23,833 nucleotides of DNA from Gnetum montanum. Taxonomy: Eukaryota; Streptophyta; Gnetopsida; Gnetales; Gnetaceae. Numbering within the stretch: the first letter of the stretch is position 1; each line of letters begins with the position of its first letter. The notes under the pieces are model-generated. The model did not search any database and was not told the origin of the DNA. It worked only from the letters and a program-made list of their open reading frames with translations. A program made the translations under genes and the position numbers. Below are positions 1-9,780 of the stretch, piece after piece. The stretch covers positions 1,133,042 through 1,156,874 of the forward strand of contig MNCI01034224.1 in assembly GCA_015680685.1 (NCBI GenBank). Direction: 5' to 3'.

Positions 1-179
1 AAAAGTACCTCATAAGTGGTCAAAGCCTCATTCCCCAAGTGAGAAAAGTCATCTAGTATCTATATTTGGGCTTGGGGATCAAAAATGTCTTTTGGAATGC
101 CAAAAAGGAAATTTGATGGGTTTTATGGGAGGTATACATTTTTCTATGATGGAAACACATACAAGGGGGTAGATCTTAC

Positions 180-460
180 CTACCCCCAATGTGGAAGGGT
201 GGGGATTTTGGAAACCTTTCCCCTTCAATGTGGAAGTTTTCCTCTAGCTTGAAGACTCTTCCCCCAGTCTAGAAACTTCCCCCTCAGCTTGGAAACTTTC
301 CGCCTAGCCTAGAAATGTTTTCCCTAGCTTGGAGGCTTTTCCTCTAGCCTAGAAACATTTCCCCCTTAATCTAGAAGGTTTTCCCCTAGTGTGAAAGTTT
401 CCTACCCAACCTGAAAAATTTCCCCCTAGTGTGGAAAATTTAATCCCCCAACATGGAAGT
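180..460. repeat. Short minisatellite in the leader upstream of gag
   Basis: About ten imperfect units of roughly 25-32 bp, each like TTTCCCCCTAGCxTAGAAAC or CCCCTAGTGTGGAAA, run head to tail. The words CCCCCTA and TAGTGTGGAAAA also occur in the 185-bp array at 18930-22110, so the two repeat fields may share an origin. Confidence 0.7.
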
Positions 461-1254
461 CACAAAAAGAAAAATTCATTAATTCATGCACTTCAATGTT
501 GACTAGCCACATCAACAAGCATGGTGGAGAGCTTAGCATGGAAGATTCTCCAGCATGTAAGGGGGCCACTAGTTACTATTTATAGTAAATGGAATGGCTA
601 TTGGAGAAAGAACTTACTATGTATAGTAGCCCTTCAAATTTGGGCACCCACCTTACCTAAATTTGGTAGGAAATTTGCAACAAAATCACATCAAATTTCC
701 AGAAAAACTACATCAAATTTTCAGCCATTTCTCAGTCAAATTTGAGCCATTTTTGTAGCAAAATCATAGCCACTTTGTAGCCCCATTCATGACCCAAAGA
801 TTCTATAAAATCTAGCCTCCAACATCATTTAGAGGTTCAGCAATTTTTGACAAAGTTAAGCAACTTTGTATGCTAAAATACATCCTTATCCTCCACTTAG
901 AAATTATAGTAAGTACATCATTTTTTTCCATTCTCATTTCCTTTAAGAGTTCTTGAATTTCATTCACTGGTATTTACTCTTATTTTACCATGTATATCTT
1001 ACTCTTAAGCAACAATTAGCACTATATCCATGCCTTTTTGAAAGTCCACCAAACTACCATTCACCTTCAATGGTGAAGATCATAACCAACAAGTCATGAG
1101 GTTGTATGATCCCAAAGACCTTGCAATCATTGAGTGTAGGTGATATTTGAAAGTTAGAGGGAAGAGTTCTAATTTTTCATCAATAAATAAAAATTTTAAT
1201 AACTTAATTTATGCCAAAACATAGGCAAGCATTCTAATCCCATGAATTAAAGCT
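461..1254. other. Non-coding leader, nothing recognised
   Basis: This AT-rich stretch between the minisatellite and the first gag-like ATG has no open frame that resembles a known protein. The 74-codon open frame at 521-745 has no similarity I recognise and lies in simple AT-rich sequence. It could be a 5' untranslated leader or part of a decayed LTR; neither can be shown. Confidence 0.4.
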
Positions 1255-1509
1255 ATGGCTAAAAGGGAGTTTGAGCTCATACATAGTGATGGGAAAGAGT
1301 ACATCCCTTCCATGTATGAAGAAATTCCTCTTAACGATGTCCATTCTAGCATCCTAGCCTAATTGATCACCATAGAAGAGGAAGATGGCATGCCTACCTT
1401 TGGGGAACAACAAGAAGAGGAGGATGAAATTAAGGTAGAATTTGAGCCTAAAAAATCCTTGGAGGACTATTCCAAGAAACACTCCCAAAGTCATAAAACC
1501 TTTCCCTAA
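1255..1509 (+). pseudogene. Possible N-terminal segment of gag-pro (degenerate)
   Basis: An ATG at 1255 opens about 85 codons that begin MAKREFELIHSDGKEYIPSM and become strongly acidic (EEEDGM, QQEEEDE). There is one internal TAA where a Gln codon would fit, and the segment ends at tandem stops. It has the hydrophilic character of a Gag N-terminus and lies on the same strand, about 390 bp before the gag core, but in a different frame. I assign it to gag by position and composition only; no domain is recognised. Confidence 0.4.
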
Positions 1510-1894
1510 TGATTTTATTTTCTCCATGGGCATGGTGCCACCATCTTCCACTCCTCCATACCCTACTATGGTAGATCCCACATTGATTGTAGCCACACAT
1601 CATACTTAGTCAATGTCACAAAAAAACTATAACACATCAACACGATTTACAACACAATCTTGATATGTAAAACCATCAATGATGGCTTTTACCACTACAA
1701 ATTCATTAACTACTCACATGGAATCCACCATGAGACCTCCAACAACACAAGGATCACATAGCACATTTGTCCCATTTGTGCCTTAAGTACCAGCACAAAC
1801 ATCTTTTTCTTTGTTTGGCCCATAAGCCAAAACCATAGCACAAACTTTTCCTTCTATTATGCAATCCATAACAAGGCCATAAGCCTTGCAATAG
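1510..1894 (+). other. Gag linker region, frame lost
   Basis: The sequence between the acidic N-terminal segment and the gag core has Thr/Pro/Asn-rich translations in several + frames, as expected of a decayed Gag linker. I see no motif and no reliable frame. Confidence 0.3.
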
Positions 1895-3099
1895 GTGCCA
1901 AAACCTTCTATACAAACTTTGCAAACCATGGGGCCACCACAAGGCTTTGATCAAGCCTTCCAAATGATCCAAGACCTAACAGAGGAGTTGAAGAGGGTTA
2001 AATCCTCTACCATACAAACCATCAAAATTATGAACTTCTACCAAGATGATCTCATAAGTCTTATAGTCCCACCCTTGACACTTCCTCCTCATCTATCCAT
2101 TCCCTAATTTAGTAAATATAATGGTGAAGGTGACCCTAATGCTCACCTTATTACCTTTCAATTTGAATATTTTCTCTTGTAGCCATGGCCTCATAACATC
2201 ATGAGGATTTTCCCTATGTCTTTGACTAGGAAAGCAATCAATTAGCATCATGCATTTTCTAGAGGGTCTATATCCTCTATGGAGGACTTAGTGGCCCAAT
2301 TTTTCAACCACTTCATGTATAACTTGAAGCTTGACACAACACTTGATCAACATCTAAAGGTCAAGTAGGGGCCCTTAGAACCTATACAAAAATTCATTTA
2401 ATAGTGGAATGGATTGCTAAATTAAATACTAGAGCCCATAGCCAAAGCCCACTTATTAGCCATATTAAAAGGAGCAATTAATGATTTCATCAAGTCTAAA
2501 CTCTATCACCTTGATCCATGGTCTCTTAGCCAAGCATTCTTACAAACTAAAAATATTGAGGATGCCATAGAGGACAGCCATGATCTAGCTTTTATATCAT
2601 ATAAAAACCAACACACTTGAAGAGACAAGTAAAAGAGTAAGAAAAAAAACACTACTATAGCAACTGTAATCAAGGAAGAAAAGACCACAATCCAAGGGCC
2701 AAAGGTCAATCTATCCAAGGCCCCCACCAATGACTGCAATAGACAATCATCAAATTCTAGGACCACTACATCGTTAGAAAATAGAACTAACATTGAATAC
2801 AAGGATAGGTCTAAATACAATACATTTCCATTAAAATCATCTAAGTTACTAGACCAACTATTAAGAAGTGGGAGCATGCAACATAAATAAATAACCAAAG
2901 CTGCTTCAAAGAAACATGAGCAACTATGCGAAATAGAGAAAGATCCCACTCAGGCAAAGAAGGATGATCCCTAGTTTCTTGAATACTTTAAGCTAGCCCA
3001 CTTCTGCCCTTATCATCAACTACTTGGTCATAATATAGAATTCTTCGGTCCGCTAAAGGATGACCTGCAAAGAATGATAGATAAGGGAAACTGGTCTTA
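1895..3099 (+). pseudogene. gag: Retrotransposon Gag (capsid plus zinc knuckle), nonsense-riddled
   Basis: One frame runs for about 400 codons with about a dozen stops but no frameshift. Near 2108-2170 it reads FSKYNGEGDPNAHLITF, the opening of the plant retrotransposon Gag core. Further on it has MEDLVAQFFNHF and LKGAINDFIKSKLY, then a Lys/Thr/Ser-rich linker and a C-terminal knuckle at about 2999-3090 (FCPYHQLLGHNIEFF). In the family this knuckle is C-x2-H-x4-GH-x4-C; here the last Cys reads Phe. Gag builds the cytoplasmic virus-like particle and packages the RNA. Stops sit where Gln, Trp or Arg would be expected, for example TAG for Trp before HHAF. This points to decay by C-to-T and G-to-A change, not to a wrong frame. 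Confidence 0.85.
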
Positions 3100-3141
3100 G
3101 ATGCTTCTAACCTAGTTTGGCCATAAAATCAGTGAATTTAG

Positions 3142-4665
3142 GTATATAAGAACTCATTTAATGCTAATGATATCCCCTATGTTATTTTATCATTCAACAT
3201 CAATGACAATTAGAGACTAGAAAGAGAACCATTTGTGATTCAAGTACCCCTCTACAATGAAAGAGCTTCTTTGGCTTCCATGGCTCAAGATCCCCCTTCG
3301 TTGTGAGGGTACCATCACAAATGCTACCAAGAAAACCTTTTTTCATCAAGGTCTTCCAACCCAATACAACCCAAATAGTCATAGCCTAACCAACTGCACA
3401 AAAACCCCCTATGGTAGCCAACACTACTACCTCTTCCTTACAACCAATGACTAGCAATCAAAAAACTATAGCCAACCAAAGGAAGAAGCATAAATAAAGG
3501 ACTGATTATAAGGAATAGAAGCAAATGGAGGCATGAAAGGAAGTGAACCCACTAAATACCACTCTCATTTTAGCTATACCTATGACCTCCTATACCTCAT
3601 CTCCTTCAATCAACAAGCCATAAGAGGATACCAAAGTCCATAACGAAGACAACAATGAAGAGCCACAACAGCCAAAGCCTAAAGTTGAAGTTTGCATTTT
3701 GGGATGCATGGAAGAAGTAAAGCACAATTGGGGTGACAAGCCCATGGAAAATGAGAAAAAATTCCTCAATGTCATTGACCAAGTCAAATAATCCCTCAAG
3801 TAGAAAAACATAACCTTAAGTTGATATGATCTAATCATGACTTACACAACACATCATGAGGAACTAGTCAAAATGTTAACATCCATACCTATTAGTGAGG
3901 ATATTCCTACTAACGAGGAAGCCATTCATACAGTGATGACTCCTCCCTCACCAAGGGAGGAGAAGTCAACATCCTTAACATTTTGCAATAGCGAAATTAA
4001 GGTTAATCCCCAGAATGGTTAAGTGACTACAACCTCTTTATTCATAACAATGTGCATAGGAAAATATAAAATACATCGGGTGCATGTTGATGATGAAGCT
4101 GCAACCAACGTCATCCCATGCATCATTGTTGAATGCTTGGGCTTAATTGAGCAAGTAAAACCTACAACCACTGTAGCTCTTAATTTCTTCAATGGATCAA
4201 GAGTTATCATCAAGGGATCTATCTCCTTGGATTTTGTAGCTAGAGAACAATTCACTACACCTGCAAACTTCTTGATGGTAGAAGAGACACCAGGATTCAA
4301 CCTAATCCTAGAAAGACCTTGGTTGGCTCAGTTACGAGATGTGTCATTGTCCATCCATAAGGAAATACACCTTCCTTATGAGGAAGGTGAAATCATCATT
4401 CATGGTGATAATACAACTTCCCCTAACTGTTAACAACATAGACATAGAATAGGGGTTTGAAGTGGAGCTTCAAGAAGAAGCTCCTAGCCATGAAGAGAAA
4501 AAACCCAAGATAGCCAATGATGACAATGATAGATAATGAAATACATTATGGAATGAAATTCCTTTTAACATCCTAAGTGAAGGGGATGGAGAATACAAGC
4601 TAGTGCATCGTAGGCCTTACTCACTCCCTAATCTTGCAAATATTAGGAAGAATTTGCACACGTAA
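3142..4665 (+). pseudogene. Gag-protease linker and retropepsin-like aspartic protease, degenerate
   Basis: The segment starts in one frame with VYKNSF, shifts, and is then open from 3582 to 4433 in a single frame with a few stops. The protease core has VHVDDEAATNVI (catalytic position at 4089-4097) and, later, LILERPWLAQL, the Ty3-type ILGRPWL motif. The protease would process Gag-Pol in the particle. Both hallmark glycines read Glu (DDG to DDE, ILG to ILE), each explained by one G-to-A change, so this copy is inactive on two counts. After a frameshift near 4440 the C-terminal tail continues (EIPFNILSEGDGEYKLV) to TAA at 4663-4665. The block is collinear with the nested element's copy at 12601-14179, which supports its limits. 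Confidence 0.85.
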
Positions 4666-4861
4666 AGTTCACCTTAACCTTTCCATGCCTCTAACTAAAT
4701 GCATTGATAGCTAAATAGCCTTACTTTTCTATTATAGCTTATTATATCTTTGTTATTTTATGCAAGTAGCCTAAGTTTATTTACATTATTACCTATTTAC
4801 TACAACCTTTCTTTATTTTCACTTCTTTTTTAACATCCAAAAAACATCTCTTTTAGATACC

Positions 4862-5035
4862 ATTTACTAAGACATTAAACTAGCATCATTGTTTGCTAAT
4901 ACATTAAATTGGCACTACGTTCACTAGAACATTAAACTGGTATTATAGTCTGCTAAGACTCTAAATTGGCAATGTGACTTGCCATGGCCTTAAATTGGAA
5001 AAACTATATAACCTATGCCCACAATGACCTAAAAC
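4862..5035. repeat. Tandem array 1 (about 29-bp units, core GACATTAAACTGG)
   Basis: About five or six imperfect units such as CTAAGACATTAAACTAGCAT follow one another about 200 bp after the protease stop. The same core occurs at 22522-22603 and, inverted, in two arrays of the nested element. The stretch at about 4936-5000 matches 22537-22600 closely over some 65 bp. Confidence 0.75.
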
Positions 5036-5333
5036 TAGCAAACATCTCTTTTATTACATCTCCTATTGTTTTTCCTATTATCCCATTGATTTAATGTTAT
5101 AACCAAAACATCAATATACCTATGTTTACAACATTTACTACTATAGACACATATAGCAAAAAAAAATCAAATATTTAAATTTAAAATTAAAATATCCATA
5201 ACATACATAGCCATGGCCATAACGTGTATCGAGAATGTTAAAAAATTATAACTATCCATAACATAGTCTTGGCTAACCATAGCCATCAGCATGAAAACAA
5301 AAACAAATAGCCAACAAGATAAATTGAAGGAGG
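5036..5333. other. AT-rich spacer, 3' flank of the antisense gene
   Basis: This lies between array 1 and the last exon of the antisense gene and would hold that gene's 3' untranslated region. It contains an A/T-only run near 5158-5195 and short repeats of CCATAACATA. I see no coding potential or clear polyadenylation signal. Confidence 0.4.
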
Positions 5334-5404
5334 CTACTGAGTGGCATCCAGAGGAGAAAGTGGTGGATCATTCTCACCCTCACCATTGGGGCCACCAATA
5401 TCTT
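5334..5404 (-). pseudogene. Antisense gene exon H (last exon, GPNG tail)
   Basis: A 91-bp intron ends TTTTTTACCTCAG. The exon then reads DIGGPNGEGENDPPLSPLDA and stops at TAG (5336-5334). The last exon found in the nested element at 11881-11961 has the same GPNGxGxND motif at the same distance from its stop, which fixes the frame. Joining to exon G needs one indel, consistent with the frameshift already seen there. Confidence 0.65.
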
Positions 5405-5495
5405 CTGAGGTAAAAAATGCAACATATAGCTAGTTAGTAACCCATAGCCAAAACCATGACTTAAAACAAAGCCTAAAAAATAAAATATATCAAAC

Positions 5496-6318
5496 CTAGG
5501 GAGGTTTTGTATACATTAATTTTGGGGGTAGATGGGAAAGGCCTTCCTTCAAATGATGGAGGATTTGGTCCTCCATCATGTTGACCTAGTCAACATCCCC
5601 AAGATCAATGCTAGAAAGAATGCTAGACCTATCTATAGGAGTCCAAGTAGGAGGCTCATAAATAGTAGTAGTTGTAGAGGTCTGACCTGCAACCATGGTA
5701 ATTTGAAGAGTAGGGGATTGCTTCACCTTGAGAGTACTTTCAAAATGTTGATAACACTCTCTACTTAGATCCCTTGAATGAATAGATCTCTCTTGCACTA
5801 TTCAATCAACTCCTCCATAAGTCCCTTTAGGTAGGCTTTATGATTGGCCTTATACTAACACTTATGGGCATTTTGTATCTTTCCCGACTCTGAGACCCAA
5901 GCATAGTGATCCTTCTAGTCCTCAACTTTTTGGAAGATGAGGTTCATCTACATATGTTATTCCTCCATCTCCTATAGGATTGCTACTTTGTCCTGAATAA
6001 CATGCTAGTAGCAAGCCCATGTGACCTCCCTAGTCCATAACTACCCTAAGTTAACCACTTGAGCTTTCATAGAGACTTTATGGTATCAAAAATCTCTAAT
6101 CTTATCCTTCTACCTTTGAGTCTTTTTCCTTAAGGCCACAACTTCCTTCCATAGGGATCTATTGGACCTCTCTATCTTTCATGATTTTCTTGCTTATGAC
6201 ATCACTAAATCAGTAGCAATCTTGTACAACTTCACAAGTATACTAGACACATCAGAGGGAAGCTTAGGCATAGAGTTAATCTCCATGTCTCTACTAGGGT
6301 TCCACTCCATAGAGGGTA
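5496..6318 (-). pseudogene. Antisense gene exon G: charged, coiled-coil-like region
   Basis: The exon starts after a 95-bp intron ending GCTTGTGTAG. It reads VPSMEWNPSRDMEINSMPKL and SDVSSILVKLYKIATDLVMS, then a long Lys/Glu/Gln-rich helical stretch (RSNRSLWKEVVALRKKTQR, YLKGLMEELIE). Over a dozen stops fall where Gln, Trp or Arg would fit. Near 5800 the frame shifts to RSIHSRDLSRECYQHFESTL, QTSTTTTIYEPPTWTP and LSSIDLGDVD, and it continues as NMMEDQILHHLKEGL to a donor TAG/GTTTGA at 5495. The heptad-like charged region suggests oligomerisation. The Thr-rich part is probably a linker. Confidence 0.6.
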
Positions 6319-6413
6319 CTACACAAGCATAAAATGCAACCATAAAACATAACCTAAGATATCCATGATGGAAGTAAAGACCATGACTAAAGCACATAAA
6401 ACAAAATCCTTAC

Positions 6414-6553
6414 CTATCTGAGTTGCAACCTAATGTAATTGAACAATGATGCCCTTAGCCATCCCATGTAAGAAATCCAATTTGTCTATAGAGTCTCTAC
6501 CCATGAATTCACATGAAACTTAGGGACAGGAGCTAGCACTAGTGATTTAGGAA
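6414..6553 (-). pseudogene. Antisense gene exon F
   Basis: The exon follows a 90-bp intron ending TTACAATAG. It reads PKSLVLAPVPKFHVNS, then after a one-base shift RDSIDKLDFLHGMAKGIIVQ and VATQI, ending ATAG before a consensus GTAAGG donor. The leftover G joins TA of exon G as Val. It appears amphipathic and helical. The function is unknown. Confidence 0.6.
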
Positions 6554-6643
6554 CTATTGTAAGCATAATAATCATCAAAAGGTTAAGATGAAAACTAGAG
6601 ATAATCAATGAGATATAATGAAAATATTAAAGCATAGGCATAC

Positions 6644-6844
6644 ATGGCTCTTTCTCCTCTCCCTCCTTTGGGATAATGATAGGAGAGGGACTTGGTACCA
6701 CCTCACCAAACAAGGCATATAGATCATTTGTACCTATATTGGTAAGTCCTTCAACCATAGGTTGCTTTAGGAGTGTCTCTTTTGCACACCTTTGTTCTAC
6801 CTCTATAGCAACTTAGGCTATTATAACTTGATGGTTATCTACAA
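6644..6844 (-). pseudogene. Antisense gene exon E
   Basis: The exon follows an 88-bp intron ending GTGTTACAG. It reads VDNHQVIIA, stop, VAIEVEQRCAKETLL, then TNIGTNDLYALFGEVVPSPS and PKEGEEKEP with one stop only. Its phase matches exon D (A+TT) and exon F (T+TT). The sequence is acidic and Pro-rich toward the end. The function is unknown. Confidence 0.65.
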
Positions 6845-6932
6845 CTGTAACACATAGGAAATTGGTTAGCACATGAAATCATAAAATCACCATAAACTTT
6901 AGAACATGAAATAGCCAAATTTAAAAGAATAC

Positions 6933-7964
6933 TTGGGATTGACTGTTGTGAGGTATTAAGCTTAAACTTAAGCTTCTTCGGGGTTGGATGATCTAATGCC
7001 AGGGATGCCTCCTTCATAGGCCTTTTCAGTTTCTCTCTATCCACCTCTTCAACCTTCATGCACCATCATCTAGCATCCTAAACACTAGCAAGAAATAAGA
7101 GGGGCTCATCATCATCAGTACTATTAGGAGACTCTTACTACCTAACATCAAGATTCTTAGTGGTGATGGATAATGTATCATCCATTCCCTTTGATGGGTT
7201 CTAAGCTTGCACTATTGGATAAATTTGCTTTATCCAAGGCCTAAAAAGTTGGCTTGGGTCTTGGGAAACACATTGCCCATTCCTATACACCATTAGAAAC
7301 TCTACAAATCTCTTTAGATAACCTACAAAAAAGTGCATATGGATTACCATAGAGGTGTCAACATGAAGTCTAAGAATCTCCTCTCGAAGCCCAGTAGCCA
7401 AAGTAGCTACCCAATCAAATCTGATGCCCTCCATCAAGACCTTCTTAAAGGTTCATCCCTATGTTAGGATAATCACCTTCTATTGTGATAGTAGTTTGGG
7501 AAATGCATGTGACCTAAACAAAGGATATGATTCCTTTGCATCAGGGTTCATGAAGCTATCCATCAAAATTTCAAAGTGGGCCATGTTGGCACCAAGCCAA
7601 TTTAAAACTTCCTTACAATGGCCTAATTAATATCCTAGTGGAAACTTTGTCCCATTAGTAGGAACACCAAACAAGTCATGAAAGAGGCCATCACCTATGT
7701 CCATGTTCACCTTCACACCTTGGATGATAGTGGTAAAATGACCAACCTTTTCATCGAAGAAATTGATAACATGCAACATCTCTATAGTAGGAATGGAAGG
7801 GATAGGTGCCATGAATACATCAAGAAAACCTACATGTAGGATGTATGCTTGAACATATCTAGGTGTCTATCCCTTTAGCCACTCTTAGGTTGATGTCACA
7901 TCACCAAACTTTAAGATGAGGGTATCCTCATGATGTGAACATGAAAGTGGTATAGTGACATCAG
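6933..7964 (-). pseudogene. Antisense gene exon D: large unrecognised domain
   Basis: The exon is 1,032 bp in a single frame, with about eleven stops and no frameshift. Legible stretches include ADVTIPLSCSHHEDTLILKF, TPRYVQAYILHVGFLDVFMA, MLHVINFFDEKVGHFTTI, GDGLFHDLFGVPTNGTKFPL and KEVLNWLGANMAHFEILMD. Then come RFDWVATLATGLREEILRL, MHFFVGYLKRFVEFLMVYRN and FRPWIKQIYPIVQA, with an acidic, low-complexity end (STDDDEPLL) before a Lys-rich KKLKFKL. It looks like a mostly helical globular domain. It has some flavour of plant transposon-associated ORFs, but I do not recognise the family. The 120-bp intron before it ends CCACCTTAG at 7965. Confidence 0.65.
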
Positions 7965-8084
7965 CTAAGGTGGAAGATCATGTGAAGTAATAACCAAAGG
8001 TTAGCATCTATATAAATATTTTCAACAACCAAGAAAAGTAATAAAACACTTATAGCCATAAAAAATTAGAAACTATATGTTAAC

Positions 8085-8147
8085 CTTTTCTTTTCTTTTG
8101 TGGTCTGGAGGTTCCAACTACAAGGGTCTAATCCATGCTATCAGCAT
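8085..8147 (-). pseudogene. Antisense gene exon C, downstream part with NLS-like stretch
   Basis: Removing the nested element and one copy of AGCAT rejoins this part to 15895 with the frame intact: WWVDADSMD, stop, TLVVGTSRPQKKRK. The basic run RPQKKRK resembles a monopartite nuclear localisation signal. The exon ends AAAAG before GTTAAC, and its leftover G pairs in phase with CT at the start of exon D (Ala). Confidence 0.6.
8143..8147. repeat. Target-site duplication AGCAT, left copy
   Basis: AGCAT directly precedes the left LTR's TG at 8148 and is repeated exactly after the right LTR's CA (15890-15894). Five bases is the usual length for Ty3 integration. Confidence 0.9.
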
Positions 8148-8736
8148 TGTATTGACCTAAATTGTCGGTGTAAGGCTAGAAAGGAAATAGACACAGAGAT
8201 ATTTTCAGACAGCCACAGCTAACCCTACCTTTGCTTGAGGGCAAGCTGGAAAAGTAAACGAAGGTAGAGTGCCTTGGATGGTCTGCATGCAGATCAACCA
8301 AGAACTTCCTTGAGCGTAAGCTACGGCTAGCGCTAGGGTTATCGTAAACAGGATGTAAATGGAATGCAAATAGCAATATGAAATGTAAACAGAGCGTATT
8401 GAATTTTAAATAAAGCGTAAACAGAGCTATATTGTAAACAAAGAATAAACCAAAGTAAATAATGTAAATGGAAGGCAATAATGAAACTGTATTGTATTGC
8501 TTAAATAGGAATATGCACCGGTCAAAGCGTAGTTGCACACGTGTGGATGGCAAGTCAAATGCCTAGCCCTGGAATGATATGACGCAATGATGTGATGATG
8601 AAATGGGATGAACATGAGAAATACTTGGAAGCCAACAATCAGGTTTTCTGAGCACACAAGGATTGAAAATTCTGTCCTTCTCCAGAGTTGCCAATCTCTC
8701 CAATTTTTTCCTCCTAGTTTATGTGAATTGATAGGG

Positions 8737-8744
8737 TATTTATA
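8737..8744 (-). promoter_or_regulatory. TATA box in the 3' LTR
   Basis: The - strand reads CCTATAAATACCC, identical to the motif in the right LTR although surrounding bases have diverged. Confidence 0.6.
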
Positions 8745-8800
8745 GGGTTGGGCTGGGTGCTGGATAGTTGCATTCTTTGACCAGGTTCAATGTATCTATG

Positions 8801-9005
8801 TTGGATAGTTGTGTATGAGTTGGATGTGTGTTGGCAAGCTACATTCTTGACTAGGTATAATGTATTTGTGTTGGATAGTTGTGCACGAGTTGGATGTGTG
8901 TTGGATATTTGCCTTCTTTGACCAAGTTCAATGTATCTGTGTTGGATAGTTGTGCACGAATTGGATGTGTGCTGGATATTTGTATTCTTTGACCAGATTC
9001 AATAT
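8801..9005. repeat. 70-bp minisatellite in left LTR, three units
   Basis: TTGGATAGTTGTG starts at 8801, 8871 and 8942, each followed by (G/A)TTGGATGTGTG and TTCTTGAC or TTTGACCA words. The right LTR has two such units (14994 and 15064). It lies just upstream of the TATA box in element orientation, so it is in U3. Confidence 0.85.
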
Positions 9006-9297
9006 ATCTCACAACATGTGGATCATTCAAGCCCATGAAAATACAAATAATTTAGACAAGCCCTAAAATGATAAAAATTTATAAAGAAAATTAAGGAGGA
9101 TTAACTCTGCCTTGCTTGTCTAGCATCTAGCGTGACTTGTAGTGTGACCTGTAGTGTGACCTCCAAAACTTTTAATTTTGAGCTAAAATCTGAAATTCTA
9201 AAGGCTAGGACCCATAGTTATCAATAGTGGACCCTGAGGATGACTTGCACTGTTGAAATCAATTCATTTTGGCTCATTTTTGGGGCTCTCAAAATTG

Positions 9298-9530
9298 GTG
9301 ACGTTGATCCTTATGCTGTGCAGCGTTTGAAAAAGTAACCCCAACCTCACCAAGCCAAAATGACATATTTGAGGCCCAAATCTTGATTTTCTAGAGGCTA
9401 GGAGCTACCAGGGACCTTGGTGAAGGTCATGGAGATCCTTGTGCTCAATTTCAGCCTATTTTGACTCAATTTCGGGGTGCCAAAAGTTGGTGACGCTGAT
9501 CCTTATGCTGTGCAGCGTCTGAAAAAGTAA
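9298..9530. repeat. 190-bp internal LTR repeat with hairpin word (left LTR)
   Basis: GTGACGxTGATCCTTATGCTGTGCAGCG occurs at 9298 and 9490, about 190 bp apart, and a third weaker relative lies at about 9680-9712. The copy at 9492-9519 is a perfect 7-bp inverted repeat, GACGCTG...CAGCGTC, with a 14-base loop. Confidence 0.75.
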
Positions 9531-9766
9531 CCAAAGTGTACTTAGCCAAAACCAAATATTTTGAACCTAAAAATTTTGATTTTGGATGCTGGAAGTTGGT
9601 GAAGTCACCTATGGGCCCTAGGGGACTTTGCTTATTGAATCATGGTCCATCAGGGACTGTCTCGGAGGCCTCCAAGTTTGGTCACGTTGTACTCATGTTG
9701 GGCAGCAACATGACTTAGGTTGATTCTTGTCTAAAAGTGCTAGGCCAAAATTAGTGGTGTTTCATT

Positions 9767-9780
9767 AGCTCCTCTTTGTT
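9767..9780 (-). promoter_or_regulatory. Candidate polypurine tract of the nested element
   Basis: Next to the 3' LTR the sense strand reads AACAAAGAGGAGCTAA before TGAAAC. Position and purine content fit the plus-strand primer used in reverse transcription. It is short and broken by CT. Confidence 0.45.

Larger units (their letters stand above)
8148..9764 (-). repeat. Left LTR (3' LTR of the nested element), 1617 bp
   Basis: Aligned by eye with 14341-15889 from TGTATTGACC to GTGGTGTTTCA. It contains a TATA motif on the - strand, three 70-bp minisatellite units and about 190-bp internal repeats with a hairpin word. It is 68 bp longer than the other LTR, matching one extra 70-bp unit. Confidence 0.92.

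Noticed and set aside
2506-2949. 147-codon open frame on the - strand, hydrophobic and membrane-like.
   Set aside because: It is opposite the Lys/Asn-rich Gag linker. The Leu/Phe-rich translation is what the complement of such sequence gives, and the + strand frame has Gag motifs on both sides.
4019-4300. 93-codon open frame on the - strand.
   Set aside because: It is the complement of the protease core, whose + strand translation has clear retropepsin motifs.
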